Source: Dipteris shenzhenensis (taxonomy: Eukaryota; Polypodiophyta; Polypodiopsida; Gleicheniales). From it: a DNA stretch of 64,000 nt. Location: assembly GCA_047967505.1 (NCBI GenBank), contig CM106540.1; one strand, given 5' to 3'. Below, piece after piece: positions 44,895 to 54,060 of this stretch; position 1 is the stretch's first letter; every line of letters begins with the position of its first letter. The notes beneath the pieces are model-generated. The model did no database searches. It was given only the letters and a program-made list of their open reading frames with translations, and was not told the origin of the DNA. A program made the position numbers and the translations under genes.

Positions 44895-46481
44895 TCAACA
44901 AAAGATCTCAGTATAAGCTGTATACACATCCTGATCTATCAAACGAGTCTGAAAACAATCGTAGAATGATTGTTGCAGAGATCGTTTGAAAAAAAGAAAG
45001 GATGAAAATAGTGGATCACCAAAGACTCTGTGATTTCTATCCAGCCATAAAGTCCATAGGGTCCAATATCTCACCCATACAAAAAATAAATCAAAACCCT
45101 GTCTCTGGGGATGAAATCCAAACAACCAGAAAAATCTGCCAAAAGTGACAGTAGGAAATCGTTGTCGAAGCCTCTGTCTAATGAGAGCAATGAGAGCAGA
45201 AGTGTTTGGACAGGACCAAAAGATATGGAGCACTGATTCAGTAGAGTGCGAGCATCGGTGACAAACAGCTGAAGCAATATGTCTGCGTGCGAGTAACTGT
45301 CCAGATGGAAAAATGCCAAGGAGAACTCGCCATAGGAAAAGCTGTTGTCGAAGAGGGACTTTGTAATGCCAAAGGAGACGCAGCCTTTTCCTCCACCACT
45401 TCATTGGACGATCCATATGCCAAACAGTATTTACTCTGTTGGAAATCCAAGGTGGAGGTAATAACACTTTATATAGTGATGACACTGTAATATGTGAGAG
45501 CTTTAAAGGACGGACATATGAGGAAGGAGAGCATAAACTCCAATCCTCAAGCCGATGCTGAATTTCTAAATGAGGTACCGGCAAGTACGGTTGGAGCATT
45601 GCTGAAATTTTATGCCATAAAGGACGATAATGAGCTCCCAAGCCATATTTGCGAGCAGCCAAAGAAAAAGATAGAATTGTGCCATCATCCTGAAGTACAT
45701 CCGCCACAGATGAAATGCCTTTGAAGGAGAGAAAATAAGAACGACGGGGTTCTTGTATGGCCAAAGGTGGATGGAATACTTTGGACCAAAAGAGATTCTC
45801 TGCCCTCAAAGAGTTGCCCGAGAGTGAGTCCCTTCCTTTCCATTCCAAGTGGGATAGAATATGTTTCCAATCAAGAAGCAGAGAAGAGACAAAAGGGCAT
45901 CCTCTGATCTTGCCTTGGATAGAGCCAAATAAAAATTCCCACTGAGTAGGCTGCCAATTCCCAAAAGCAGATGTATGAAGATGTAATAAGAGAGAGCGGA
46001 TCATAAAAGACCAAGGTTGATCTCCTTGTAGAAACTGCATCATCATTTTCCCCCTGTGAGCAAGCAAATGCATTTGAATATTGAGAATGTTCAAACCCCC
46101 GTGCATCTTTGGAGAACAGAGACGGTGCATGGAGAGTAATCTGAGACTTTTCTTGCCATGTTTTGAACACCAGAAAATTTCCATGATAGCTGACATAAAT
46201 GAAACCAAATCTGCCTTAGTGAACATAGTGAGAGGCAGATAAAATTGTATGTATGCTATCAAAATGGATTGTGTAATTCGCAGACGAACATGTAATGGCC
46301 AAGTTGCAAGCTTACAATATTCAAGTTTTGCCCTTAACTTTGCTAACACCCAATCAGTTTGTTGGGAACGGGTGAGTCCCCAGCCTAGAGGATAACCAAG
46401 GTGTCGAATAAATTGAGAAGCAGGGACAATTTCCCCAGGCCACAAAAGATTGTGCCAGTCCTGTGCATGTAAAGGCAGCAA
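44895..46481 (-). CDS. LINE ORF2 C-terminal part (RT thumb and zf-RVT), 528-codon open frame
   Basis: Starts with the thumb-like region (QFIRHLGYPLGWGLTRSQQT, LRLRITQSILIAYIQFYLPL) and the KMHGGLNILNIQMHLLAHRG block. The C-terminal zf-RVT domain follows: LFLWRVLLGIFPSGQLLARR and CHRCSHSTESVLHIFWSCP. There is no stop in 528 codons, so the copy is recent. The catalytic palm with its FADD motif is absent, so the product could not copy RNA. The listed start is only the first Met of the frame. Full plant L1 ORF2 is usually well over twice this length. Confidence 0.85.
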   Translation of the reverse strand: MLPLHAQDWHNLLWPGEIVPASQFIRHLGYPLGWGLTRSQQTDWVLAKLRAKLEYCKLATWPLHVRLRITQSILIAYIQFYLPLTMFTKADLVSFMSAIMEIFWCSKHGKKSLRLLSMHRLCSPKMHGGLNILNIQMHLLAHRGKMMMQFLQGDQPWSFMIRSLLLHLHTSAFGNWQPTQWEFLFGSIQGKIRGCPFVSSLLLDWKHILSHLEWKGRDSLSGNSLRAENLFWSKVFHPPLAIQEPRRSYFLSFKGISSVADVLQDDGTILSFSLAARKYGLGAHYRPLWHKISAMLQPYLPVPHLEIQHRLEDWSLCSPSSYVRPLKLSHITVSSLYKVLLPPPWISNRVNTVWHMDRPMKWWRKRLRLLWHYKVPLRQQLFLWRVLLGIFPSGQLLARRHIASAVCHRCSHSTESVLHIFWSCPNTSALIALIRQRLRQRFPTVTFGRFFWLFGFHPQRQGFDLFFVWVRYWTLWTLWLDRNHRVFGDPLFSSFLFFKRSLQQSFYDCFQTRLIDQDVYTAYTEIFC

Positions 46482-46489
46482 TTTTGATT

Positions 46490-46651
46490 TTTTAAGTGTC
46501 CTGTCTTGCCTGCATAAATATGTTGGTTGTGCTCTTGTAATGCCACTATGTCAGGCTGAAATCTGTTGATGTACATCCACACAGATTTCCATTTCCTACT
46601 GTCACATATACCCTGTACATTAAGTGTAAAACATGTGATGTGAGCAGTCAT
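46490..46651 (-). pseudogene. LINE ORF2 N-terminus (endonuclease start)
   Basis: The minus strand reads MTAHITCFTLNVQGICDSRK, then QPDIVALQEHNQH, the first strand and catalytic-Glu region of the AP-type endonuclease (N and E of LNVQG and LQEH). The frame differs from that of the RT part. The join near 46490 therefore removes the rest of the endonuclease and the palm and shifts the frame. Confidence 0.8.
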
Positions 46652-46706
46652 ATATACAGATATTTATAGGAATGTAACAACTATGTACAGCAGCAAAAGT
46701 ATGAGG

Positions 46707-47942
46707 TCAGCCTTGCATCTCTATCTCAGGGTCGAGGCCTCGCCCCTGAGGAGAAGTAGTGACCTGAGAAGTGGACAGCAAGGCAGCAACCTCTTCTTCA
46801 GGGAAGAGTGTTCTGCTGGCTGTTACTGCAGCCCATGTAATCCCAATTCCTGTATTGATCTCTGGGGTGTTTCCGCTAGAAGATGCACCATTCCAAGTGC
46901 GGGGGGGTGGAATTCTTCGAGCAGAAATAACTTTTCTTGGGCTCTGCCAGCCATCAGTTGAAAGTTGCTTTCCTTTGGGCATGGATTGAGTAGCAGGAGG
47001 TGAATGTGAAGTAAGATTCATATTGGTAACTACTGAATCTTTGCCTTTTTCCTGACTTCCAGGATGCTGTCTGCTGCTTTTATTTTTGTTGGCAACTGGA
47101 GTAGGAGCATCTTTAGTAGGCATGTGTACCGGCAAGGTGACATGAGGCATTTTATGTGGGTTCAGTGGGCACTGTGAAGCCATGTGTCCAAACTTTTTGC
47201 ATTCAAAACAGGCCCCTGCAAATAAACCCCATTTGAGTTTATAAAATGCACTCCCCATGTTCACATTGTTCACCGTGACTGAATAAGAGTCCGGTGTGGG
47301 ATTATCAGTATCCCAGAGAATGCTAAATCTGTTTGAATTGCCATTTGGCCGTGGTGGGCAGACCACTTTACCTAAAGAGGCTGCAATTTTAGGCAAAAGT
47401 GAGGCCATGCATTGGGGGAAATCAACGACTTCAACCCAGACTGGGCATCTGTGTCTGATTAAAGCCTGAAAGTCCCTTGTGGGAGACCATGGCAAGACAT
47501 GCACCATTTGCTGCCCAAAAAAAAGAGGCGAATGTTCCAAAAGCATTTGTCTGTGGATCTCATCCACCATGATAACCTCGAAAAAGCCCCTGGCTGCATA
47601 GTGTACTTTTCGAACAAAAGAGCCAGCCAAAGTGCGTGTCAGCCAGTTGCCTATCTCTGCAGCAGGTGGCATCCGGCCTGGAAAGAATAATATAACTGCA
47701 TTCTTGGCATACTCTCTGACTGGATCCACAATTTCATCGACCTCAACCATGAGGCCAACTGAGGGAACTGATTCTTTCCAGTCTTTTCTCGTATCTGCAA
47801 ATCCTTCATGCATTACATCATACACTAGTTGAGCCTCAAGTGTATCATGCATTGGGTCATGCTGACCCTCAACCTGCTTTTGCTTCTTGCAGGGAGCCGA
47901 GCGCTCCTTTTGAAATGTTTTTTCATATGACTACTCTGCCAT
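46707..47942 (-). pseudogene. LINE ORF1 (DUF4283 and zinc knuckle), one stop at codon 4
   Basis: The likely start is the ATG at 47942, followed by a TAG as codon 4 (CAG in a functional copy would fit). The frame is then open to 46707. A DUF4283-like domain (NAVILFFPGRMPPAAEIGNW, FVRKVHYAARGFFEVIMVDE) is followed by a CCHC knuckle CFECKKFGHMASQC and a basic Ser/Pro-rich tail. ORF1 proteins bind LINE RNA. An internal Met near 47852 gives 381 codons if translation restarts. Confidence 0.85.
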
Positions 47943-48164
47943 GACTTGGTAAGAAAAGGAGCTTGAAGATGAAGTGCCTGTAAGAAGGTGGCGAAAGCCA
48001 AAAAAACAGTCCCAAAGGAAAATCAGAAGAAGCCCACAAGAGAGAAGAGGAATTGTGTGACTAGTAAGGAGAGATCAAGGGGATAGGTAGGAGTTGGCAG
48101 AAGACCAGCAGGGAAGAAAGGCGAAAGGAAAACCCCCAAAGAAGAGCCAGATTATACGGCAGGA

Positions 48165-48485
48165 CTGAATTTGTACGGAAAACGTACGACAGTCGTACGG
48201 TCGCCGTACGGTGACCGTACAGGGGTACGGACGACGATGACGCAGAGAGGATGCTGTTGACGGAGGACGATCTGTTTACGATGTACGGAGATGTACGGAT
48301 GCACAAAGTCAGGTTATGGAGAAAGGAAAAGATGACGGCGCACACACACGCAGGGTTGGAGCGGGATGACGCAAAGATCTGCAGAAAGGGCAGGATGATC
48401 GCACGGGCTGTCCGTACTGGTGTACGGTACCTGTACGACAGCCGTACAGGTATACGGAGCAGACGGGGGAGCTGTACGGAGCTCT
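48165..48485 (-). promoter_or_regulatory. GTACGG-rich LINE 5' leader
   Basis: About a dozen GTACGG/CCGTAC hexamers, several back to back as near-palindromes (CGTACGACAGTCGTACGG, CGCCGTACGGTGACCGTAC), crowd into 320 bases between ORF1 and the element's 5' end. The stretch is CpG-rich, unlike its surroundings. A cluster of one motif in the region where LINEs carry an internal promoter suggests factor-binding sites. This is inference. Confidence 0.45.
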
Positions 48486-48535
48486 CACGACCGGATTGTC
48501 TTTCTCCTCTCTCTCGTCGTTGCTTCACCTGGTAT

Positions 48536-48714
48536 GCCAAACACACACACACACCCACACACACACACACACACATCACAGGCACACACCCTCGAGCATA
48601 CATTCACACAAAGGTCTGTGTACTGAGTTTCTAGCAGAGCTCCGGAGATGCAGGGAAAACTCAGCCATAATGAAGGTTAGCACTTAGAGAGAAGGCTAAT
48701 TGTATCAATATATG

Positions 48715-48750
<36 letters not shown>

Positions 48751-48870
48751 CGAGCATACATTCACACAAAGGTCTGTGTACTGAGTTTCTAGCAAAGCTC
48801 CGCAGATGTAGGGCAAACTCAGCCATAATGAAGGGCCAAGGCTAGCACTTAGGGAGAAGGCTAATCAAAC
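48536..48870 (+). repeat. 158-bp tandem duplication with CA microsatellites
   Basis: CCCTCGAGCATACATTCACACAAAGGTCTGTGTACTGAG begins at 48589 and 48747, each copy preceded by (CA)n and followed by AGCTCCGnAGATGnAGGG and GAGAAGGCTAAT. The second copy has a 9-base insertion (GGCCAAGGC). The LINE sits in the CA tract of the first copy. Confidence 0.88.
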
Positions 48871-48919
48871 CATAGTCCAAAGACTCTTTATCCAAGCTGC
48901 AATAGCTTATGGGTGGGGG

Positions 48920-49400
48920 TCATTAGTGGGGGTCGATGCTAGGCTGCAAGATTCTTAAGCTGAGTGTCCATGGACTGGCACAAAGTGTCTGAAAAGTAGA
49001 GAGGAATAGAATCCCTATTAGAGACAACGGAAGTAGGTAGTGCGTTGTTTTGAGTGCATCACAATGCTTGGTGATAGGCTTGATGATGACCATTCTAGAA
49101 AATGTATCAACCACCACATAAATACAATCATGTTCATTTTACTAGAAGAGGAAAGTGTAATCCATGAGTCACTTTCATAGTCTTATTTTCTGGACATGAG
49201 CCAAATGACTTGATGAATCTTTCCACATCAAGTCTCAGATGTGGCCAATAAAAATCTATGCAAATGCATAACAATCTTGGGCACCCCAAAGTTTCCAATA
49301 GCTGTGAGGAAGAATGATGCTCCTTGATCAGTTGCAAGCTCCAAGAGCCACATGGTGGAACAATTTGTCCAACTTGTAGAGGTAAGATTGTCACTGTGTA
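48920..49400 (-). pseudogene. gypsy (chromovirus-like) integrase fragment
   Basis: The minus strand gives HLRLDVERFIKSFGSCPENK (about 49230-49180), the zinc-binding part ahead of the integrase core, then VVDTFSRMVIIKPITKHCDA (49115-49060), the core entry with its first Asp. Frameshifts break the rest. It is the 3' part of the element whose RT lies at 50160-52760. Confidence 0.75.
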
Positions 49401-49556
49401 GCCCAGAAGTTCTTGAATTGGATGCTTAGCTAGCCACTAAACATGAGCAACAAAAGTCAACAAAACAGAGCGCATGGCATGAACAGGTTGCCTGGACAAG
49501 CAATCTGTCTATCTATTGTGAAAGCCTAGTTTGCACTTGATAATGAGGTGAAATTG

Positions 49557-50000
49557 CTACATAAAGGTGGCCCACTTGACATGCCTCAAGTTGCCAATGG
49601 AACTTTGGGTGCTCAAGAAGTAATGGTTGTGGACAATGACTTCTGTACCAAGAAGAAAATATCTCCAAATGCTTGAGTGCTTGATGTAATGCATAGAGCT
49701 CTTTGTCATATGTAGGCTAATCCAAAGTAGCATCACATAGGACAAACCTGAAATAAGCCATTGGATGTCCTCCCTAGCAAAAAATCACCCCAGTGGCATA
49801 TGTACTTGCATCAACTACATTCAGGAAATCTAAGAACTAGAGGAGGAAGTCAGCTTGATATTAAGAATTGCCATGGCTTCGTATTTAGCAAGGCCCCAAA
49901 TAAAGGGAACCTAGTGTTCGTGAAGAGTCTAGTTGGGCCTCGTCACCCAAGGCCAGACTAGAGGGTCTACCCTTAGTTTCTTCTCAGTCTCATAGAACCT
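49557..50000 (-). pseudogene. gypsy RNase H debris
   Basis: The minus strand holds pieces such as YDKELYALHQAL-like text near 49700-49670 and GTEVIVHNHYFL near 49640. These fit the RNase H of the same element, between RT and integrase. Heavily decayed. Confidence 0.4.
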
Positions 50001-50161
50001 TTGGTCTCCCAAAGACATTTACAAAAAATTATTTCTTCCTTCCTTTCTTTCTTGCAAAATCATTGGCATGCTTTCTACACCAATTGGCCAAGCCCAAAGG
50101 CTTCTCAATGCAAAAATATTAGTGGGAGTAGGCCAAGAAGATTGCTTGGACCTTATCCTTG

Positions 50162-50446
50162 TCAATGGCAACTGCATCTTGGAAATGACAAAACCAACAT
50201 ACTTTGAGTGGGAAAGCAGAAACTCGCCCTTCTTCGGTTCATATGAAGAGAACGTTCAGCAAGCAGAGAGAAGACCTGATGTGGATGATCTAAGTGTTTC
50301 TCATATGTCTTCAAGTAAATGAGGATGACAAGCTTGTCCAAGAAAGGCCTGAACATGTCATTCGTGGCCTCATGAATGTGGCTGAACCTTCTAAAAGGGA
50401 GAACCACCCATTCATACAATGCTTGCCTTGTTTTGATGGCTGTCTT
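50162..50446 (-). pseudogene. gypsy reverse transcriptase, part left of the LTR insertion
   Basis: Starting at the target duplication, the minus strand reads TRQALYEWVVLPF, ATNDMFRPFLDKLVILIYLK and YEKHLDHPHQVFSLLAERSL, a gypsy RT palm. The usual catalytic YLDD is replaced by diverged text (ILIYLKTYEKH). The frame continues on the far side of the inserted element at 52387. Confidence 0.8.
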
Positions 50447-51124
50447 TGTAACATGCAAGGAACTCGGTAGACAACCAAGACTAACTGAATAGCAAACTAG
50501 ATATGCGAGAAAGACAATAGATCTGACACCAGACGCGAGATAGGGATGCATGCAAAGTGCAGATGCTATATAATAACTGTATATGCTGGACTACAATCAG
50601 ATCTGAATATAGATCCGATGGAGAATACTGACAAAAGGAGGCTAATAACTGTTGATGATCTGCCTCTGACTTGGGGCCTGCCTGGGCACTCCTGTGGAAG
50701 GATCCTGCTGGATGCGTGACCTCCGAATCTGCCCCTGAACTTGCTCTGAAATAGGCGACCAAGATCTTGACTGGAACTCCTCCTAAACTGGTGTGAATCT
50801 GACTGATTATGACAACCTCTGCTGCATCCTGATATCTGCCCAGAAAAGCTTGCCAAAAGCTGCTCCAGACTGCTCTCTGGCAATTGACAAATGACCCATA
50901 TATATATAGGCTAAGGGTAGGCTGGTCGGCCAGCTCCAAATCTGGCCAACTTTGCCAGATCTGGATGACTTTCCACCCTCTTTGCTGGCCGACTGGATCC
51001 TCCCCTACTGGCACTAGTTACTGACTAAACCTTGACCAAAACATGGCTGGAACTAAACTGTCCAAACTGACTATGTATATCTGGAACTAGCCAGGTGTCA
51101 TGGGCACAGGGTGTGCACATGACA
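50447..51124 (-). repeat. 3' LTR of the small LTR element (678 bp)
   Basis: On the plus strand it runs from TGTAACATGCAAGG to GTGCACATGACA. It differs from its partner by scattered substitutions and small indels, for example lacking the 8 bases around GATCGTGA near the left end and carrying CCAGATCTGGATGACTTTCC-type extra bases near 50955. A TATATATATAGG near 50893 may be the promoter in minus sense. Confidence 0.92.
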
Positions 51125-51718
51125 TACTCCCCAACTAAAATTGTTGCTAGGTGGAGACCTCGCAACACACAGCTGGGTGGGGAGCACTGGCAGACTATAG
51201 CCTATTGTTGCACGGATAACCTGTCCAAAGAAATAAACCATCCACCACCTCTAGGACACCATGAACCTCGTATGGAAACCGCAATCTGATGAAGCCTCCT
51301 CCTGTGTCCTATGCCAATCCACGTACCTTAGATCTCACGCCTTCTTGGACGAAGCTGAGAAGAATCTCCATGGTCTCACCGCGACCGCACACCTTCCATA
51401 AGGCCCCTATTGGTGTGGGAATCTGGATCTCCTGGACTGCCACCTGTGCTCCTGTCAGCAAGGACAGACTTGACTTGACATACTTCTTTTTCTGACTCTT
51501 TTTTTGACATATATCTTGTTTTTTTCTGTTCTGGAAATTTTTTTTGGGACTGAACCCTATACCTAATGCAAACCTACTGACCTACATGCTCATGCAAGAA
51601 ACGCCTAGCCCTAGATCTGCAAGATCTTCAACACTGGGTTGACTTGAGCAGAAGCAACTGACTTTTCAGACTTGTAGGCTGATTGCATGGTTGTCAAGAC
51701 CAAGAGCTCTGATACCAA
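51125..51718 (-). other. interior of the small LTR element
   Basis: 594 bases between the LTRs, with PBS at the right end and polypurine tract at the left. No frame gives Gag or Pol motifs. A short T-rich stretch lies at 51480-51545. It may hold packaging signals shared with an autonomous relative. Confidence 0.85.
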
Positions 51719-52381
51719 TGTAACATGCAAGGAACTCAGATCGTGACTAGACAACCAAGACTAACTGAATAGCAAACTAGATATGCGAGAAAGACAATAG
51801 ATTTGACACCAGACGCAAGATAGGGATGCATGCAAAGTGCAGATGCTATATAATACTGTATATGCTGGAATACAATCAGATCTGAATATAGATCCGATGG
51901 AGAATACTCACAAAAGGAGGCTGATAACTGTTGATGATCTGCCTCTGACTTGGGGCCTGCCTGGGCACTCCTGTGGAAGGGTCCTGCTGGATGCGTGACC
52001 TCTGAATCTGCCCCTGAACTTGCCCTGAAATAGGCGACCAAGATCTTGATTGGAACTTCTCCTAAACTGGTGCGAATCTGGCAGATTATGACAACCTCTG
52101 TTGCATCCTAAAAGCCTAGGATACCTGCCCAGCAAAGCTTGCCAAAAGCTGCTCCAGACTGCTCTCTGACATCTGACAAAGGACCCATACATATAGGCTG
52201 AGGATAGGCTGGTCGGCCAGCTCCAAATCTGGCCAACTTTGGGCCCTTTTTGCTGGCCGACTGGATCCTACCCTGCTGGCACTAGTTACTGACTAACCTT
52301 GACCTGGAACTGAACTGTCCAAACTGACAATGTATGACTGGAACTAGCCAGGTGTCATGTGCACAGGGTGTGCACGTGACA
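51719..52381 (-). repeat. 5' LTR of the small LTR element (663 bp)
   Basis: On the plus strand it runs from TGTAACATGCAAGG to GTGCACGTGACA. The right end is a near-perfect palindrome (TGTCATGTGCAC at 52354 against GTGCACGTGACA at 52370-52381) that can fold into a hairpin at the LTR's outer end. Confidence 0.92.
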
Positions 52382-52386
52382 GTCTT

Positions 52387-52858
52387 CCATGTGTCAAACA
52401 TCCTTGACCTTGAAATGACGGTGGCCACTTTTGAGACAAGGTTGGTAAAGATGCTAGCTCCTTGCGGTGATCCAAGAGATCATCAATCCTAGGAAGAGGA
52501 TATCTGTTCTTCACAACAATAGTGTTCAAGGCCCTATAATCAATGTAGCATTATAAGACCCATCAGATTTAGAAACCAAGATGACAGGGGATGCAGAGGG
52601 AGAGAAGGATGGCTTGATGTAGCCAAGTGTCTCTTGACCTCATTTTCAAAAGGGCTACTCTTGTAGAGAGGTCTGTTAGGAAGAGAAGACCCTTGAATCA
52701 AGTCAATGATATGCTCCACGGACCCATTGCGTGGGAGACATGTGGACGGTACCAAATAGAGGGGAACTTCTGCATCAGAGGCTGAGGAATAGTGGCTGAA
52801 CTAGAAGGTGGAAAGAGGCTGTTGTAGAGATTAGATCCTAGGTGGTTGCTGCAGTGGA
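52387..52858 (-). pseudogene. gypsy RT N-terminal part, right of the LTR insertion
   Basis: The minus strand reads HIIDLIQGSSLPNRPLY (52710-52660), then after a gap [20 protein letters not shown] (52530-52475), the opening of a gypsy RT. It meets the inserted element at its target duplication, and RT coding resumes in phase on the other side. Stops and frameshifts are present. Confidence 0.82.
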
Positions 52859-52863
52859 GTACT

Positions 52864-53479
52864 TGTCACGTGCACCCATGCATCAGGCACACGGTGACAC
52901 ACTGGCTAGCTTTGAGCAGCGTCTTCGGGCATGTTTGAGGGGCCAAACGGAGGTGAGAAGGCAGCCAGAAGGGCACCCAAAAGGCAGCTAAGTAGGGGCC
53001 AGGCGTGGGCCAAACCGGGGCCAATCAGGGCCGACCAGGCCGGCCAGGAAGTGGCCGGTCGGCCACCCTGACTGGCCGACCAGATCTGGCCAGGAAGGGG
53101 CTGACCGCCTCTTGGTTGGCTGGCCTATATATAGCAGACCCTGGGTCCATTATCATCATTCAGTTCAGTTTCCAGCTTCATCACTCAGATTTCAGCCACA
53201 GATTCGCATAGCCTTGGCTTCCCACAGGTGCCCAGTTTGGCACGCAGATCCGGCATTGGATAGGGGAGGATGCCATCTTGGTACGACAGTATGATACCGA
53301 TTCGGTGTCCATTTTGTACTCAGATCTATAGGCAGTATGCCATCGTGATCTAACACTGATTTCAGTGCACCCTACACGGAGTCTCGGTGTTGCTCTCTGT
53401 GTATGCTTTATGCATCTTTGCATCATGATTTCAGCACGCTTCCGCACAGCGATTAGTCAGTAGTTCCCCGCATGTTACA
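52864..53479 (+). mobile_element. solo LTR of the same small-element family
   Basis: It begins TGTCACGTGCACCC and ends GCATGTTACA, the same termini as the LTRs of the element at 50447-52381, but in the opposite orientation. GTACT flanks it on both sides (52859-52863 and 53480-53484). A CTATATATAGC TATA box lies at about 53125, and the GGCCGACCAG-rich segment matches in kind. No interior or second LTR follows, so this is a solo LTR left by LTR-LTR recombination. The length of 616 bp is close to the 663-678 bp of the complete copy. Confidence 0.9.
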
Positions 53480-53484
53480 GTACT

Positions 53485-54060
53485 GTAGCGGCTGGTACAG
53501 AGGATGCTGCAGAGGATACTCGAAAGGCCGCTTCAAAATGGGCAGAAGAGGCTGCTGCAATTGGAATGTATGCTAGAGCAAAGCCTGGAATATATGTTGG
53601 AGTAGAGGCTGCTGCATAGGCTACAATAGATGCTCCCACTGCTGGAATGTAGGTTGGTGCTATTGTACGATATACTGGGGCAGCAGAGTACACAGCTAAC
53701 GAAATAGTTGTCTTGTAGGGAATGCTGCTACAGCAGAGGCTGCAGCAGGGTATCATGGTATGCAGAGTATGCAGATGTTGCAGCCGGGTATGTAGCAGTG
53801 GATGCATCTACAGAGCAATATTCAGTATGGTATCTAGCAAGAAATGCATGTGAGACAGGGTCAATGGCAGCTGAAGCAATGTATGCAGCTATAGGAGGGT
53901 CTGAAGCAGGAAATGCAGCAGGGTTTGCAGAAGGAAAACCATGTGAAGCAATGTTTACAGCAGGCTAAAGCAGGGTATGCAGCATGGTATGCAGAAGAGG
54001 TTGCAGCAGTATATGGAAGGTCAAAGTAGACGCTGAATCTGAGCAATAGTAGAGCAGCAA
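53485..54060 (-). repeat. GCAG-rich degenerate repeat, probably gypsy Gag-like low-complexity region
   Basis: Cores such as GCAGCAGGGTATGCAG, GGAATGTATGC and GAGGCTGCTGCA recur throughout. In minus sense the text is Gln/Ser/Tyr/Ala/Pro-rich and runs on into the gypsy RT across the solo LTR. It may be the low-complexity N-terminal region of that element. Both strands read open for up to 110 codons because of the repeat. Confidence 0.4.

Larger units (their letters stand above)
44814..48535 (-). mobile_element. LINE (L1-like), internally deleted, with poly-A end and 5' leader
   Basis: In minus-strand sense the element has a GC-rich leader (48535-47943), ORF1 (47942-46707), the start of ORF2 (46651-46490), the C-terminal part of ORF2 (46481-44895), then AATAAAAGA and a run of A at 44825-44814. 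It lies inside a CA microsatellite: (AC)n stands on both sides, and the flanking TGTATCGATATATGCTCACAC motif recurs at 48695, so the insertion site is a tandemly duplicated CA-bearing unit. Confidence 0.85.
50447..52381 (-). mobile_element. complete small non-autonomous LTR retrotransposon
   Basis: Two direct repeats (50447-51124 and 51719-52381), each with TG..CA ends, flank a 594-base interior. In minus-strand sense the right repeat is the 5' LTR. It is followed at once by TTGGTATCAGAGCTC (51718-51704), an initiator-Met tRNA primer-binding site. The interior ends in TTTTAGTTGGGGAGTA, a polypurine tract, next to the 3' LTR. GTCTT flanks the element on both sides (50442-50446, 52382-52386), a 5-bp target duplication. 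The interior has no coding domain, so it must be mobilised by another element. It is larger than classical TRIMs and far smaller than LARDs. Confidence 0.93.

Noticed and set aside
53475-53968. Ala/Tyr-rich 86- and 110-codon frames on opposite strands
   Set aside because: They come from the GCAG-rich degenerate repeat. Neither has a domain, and I treat the stretch as low-complexity retroelement sequence.
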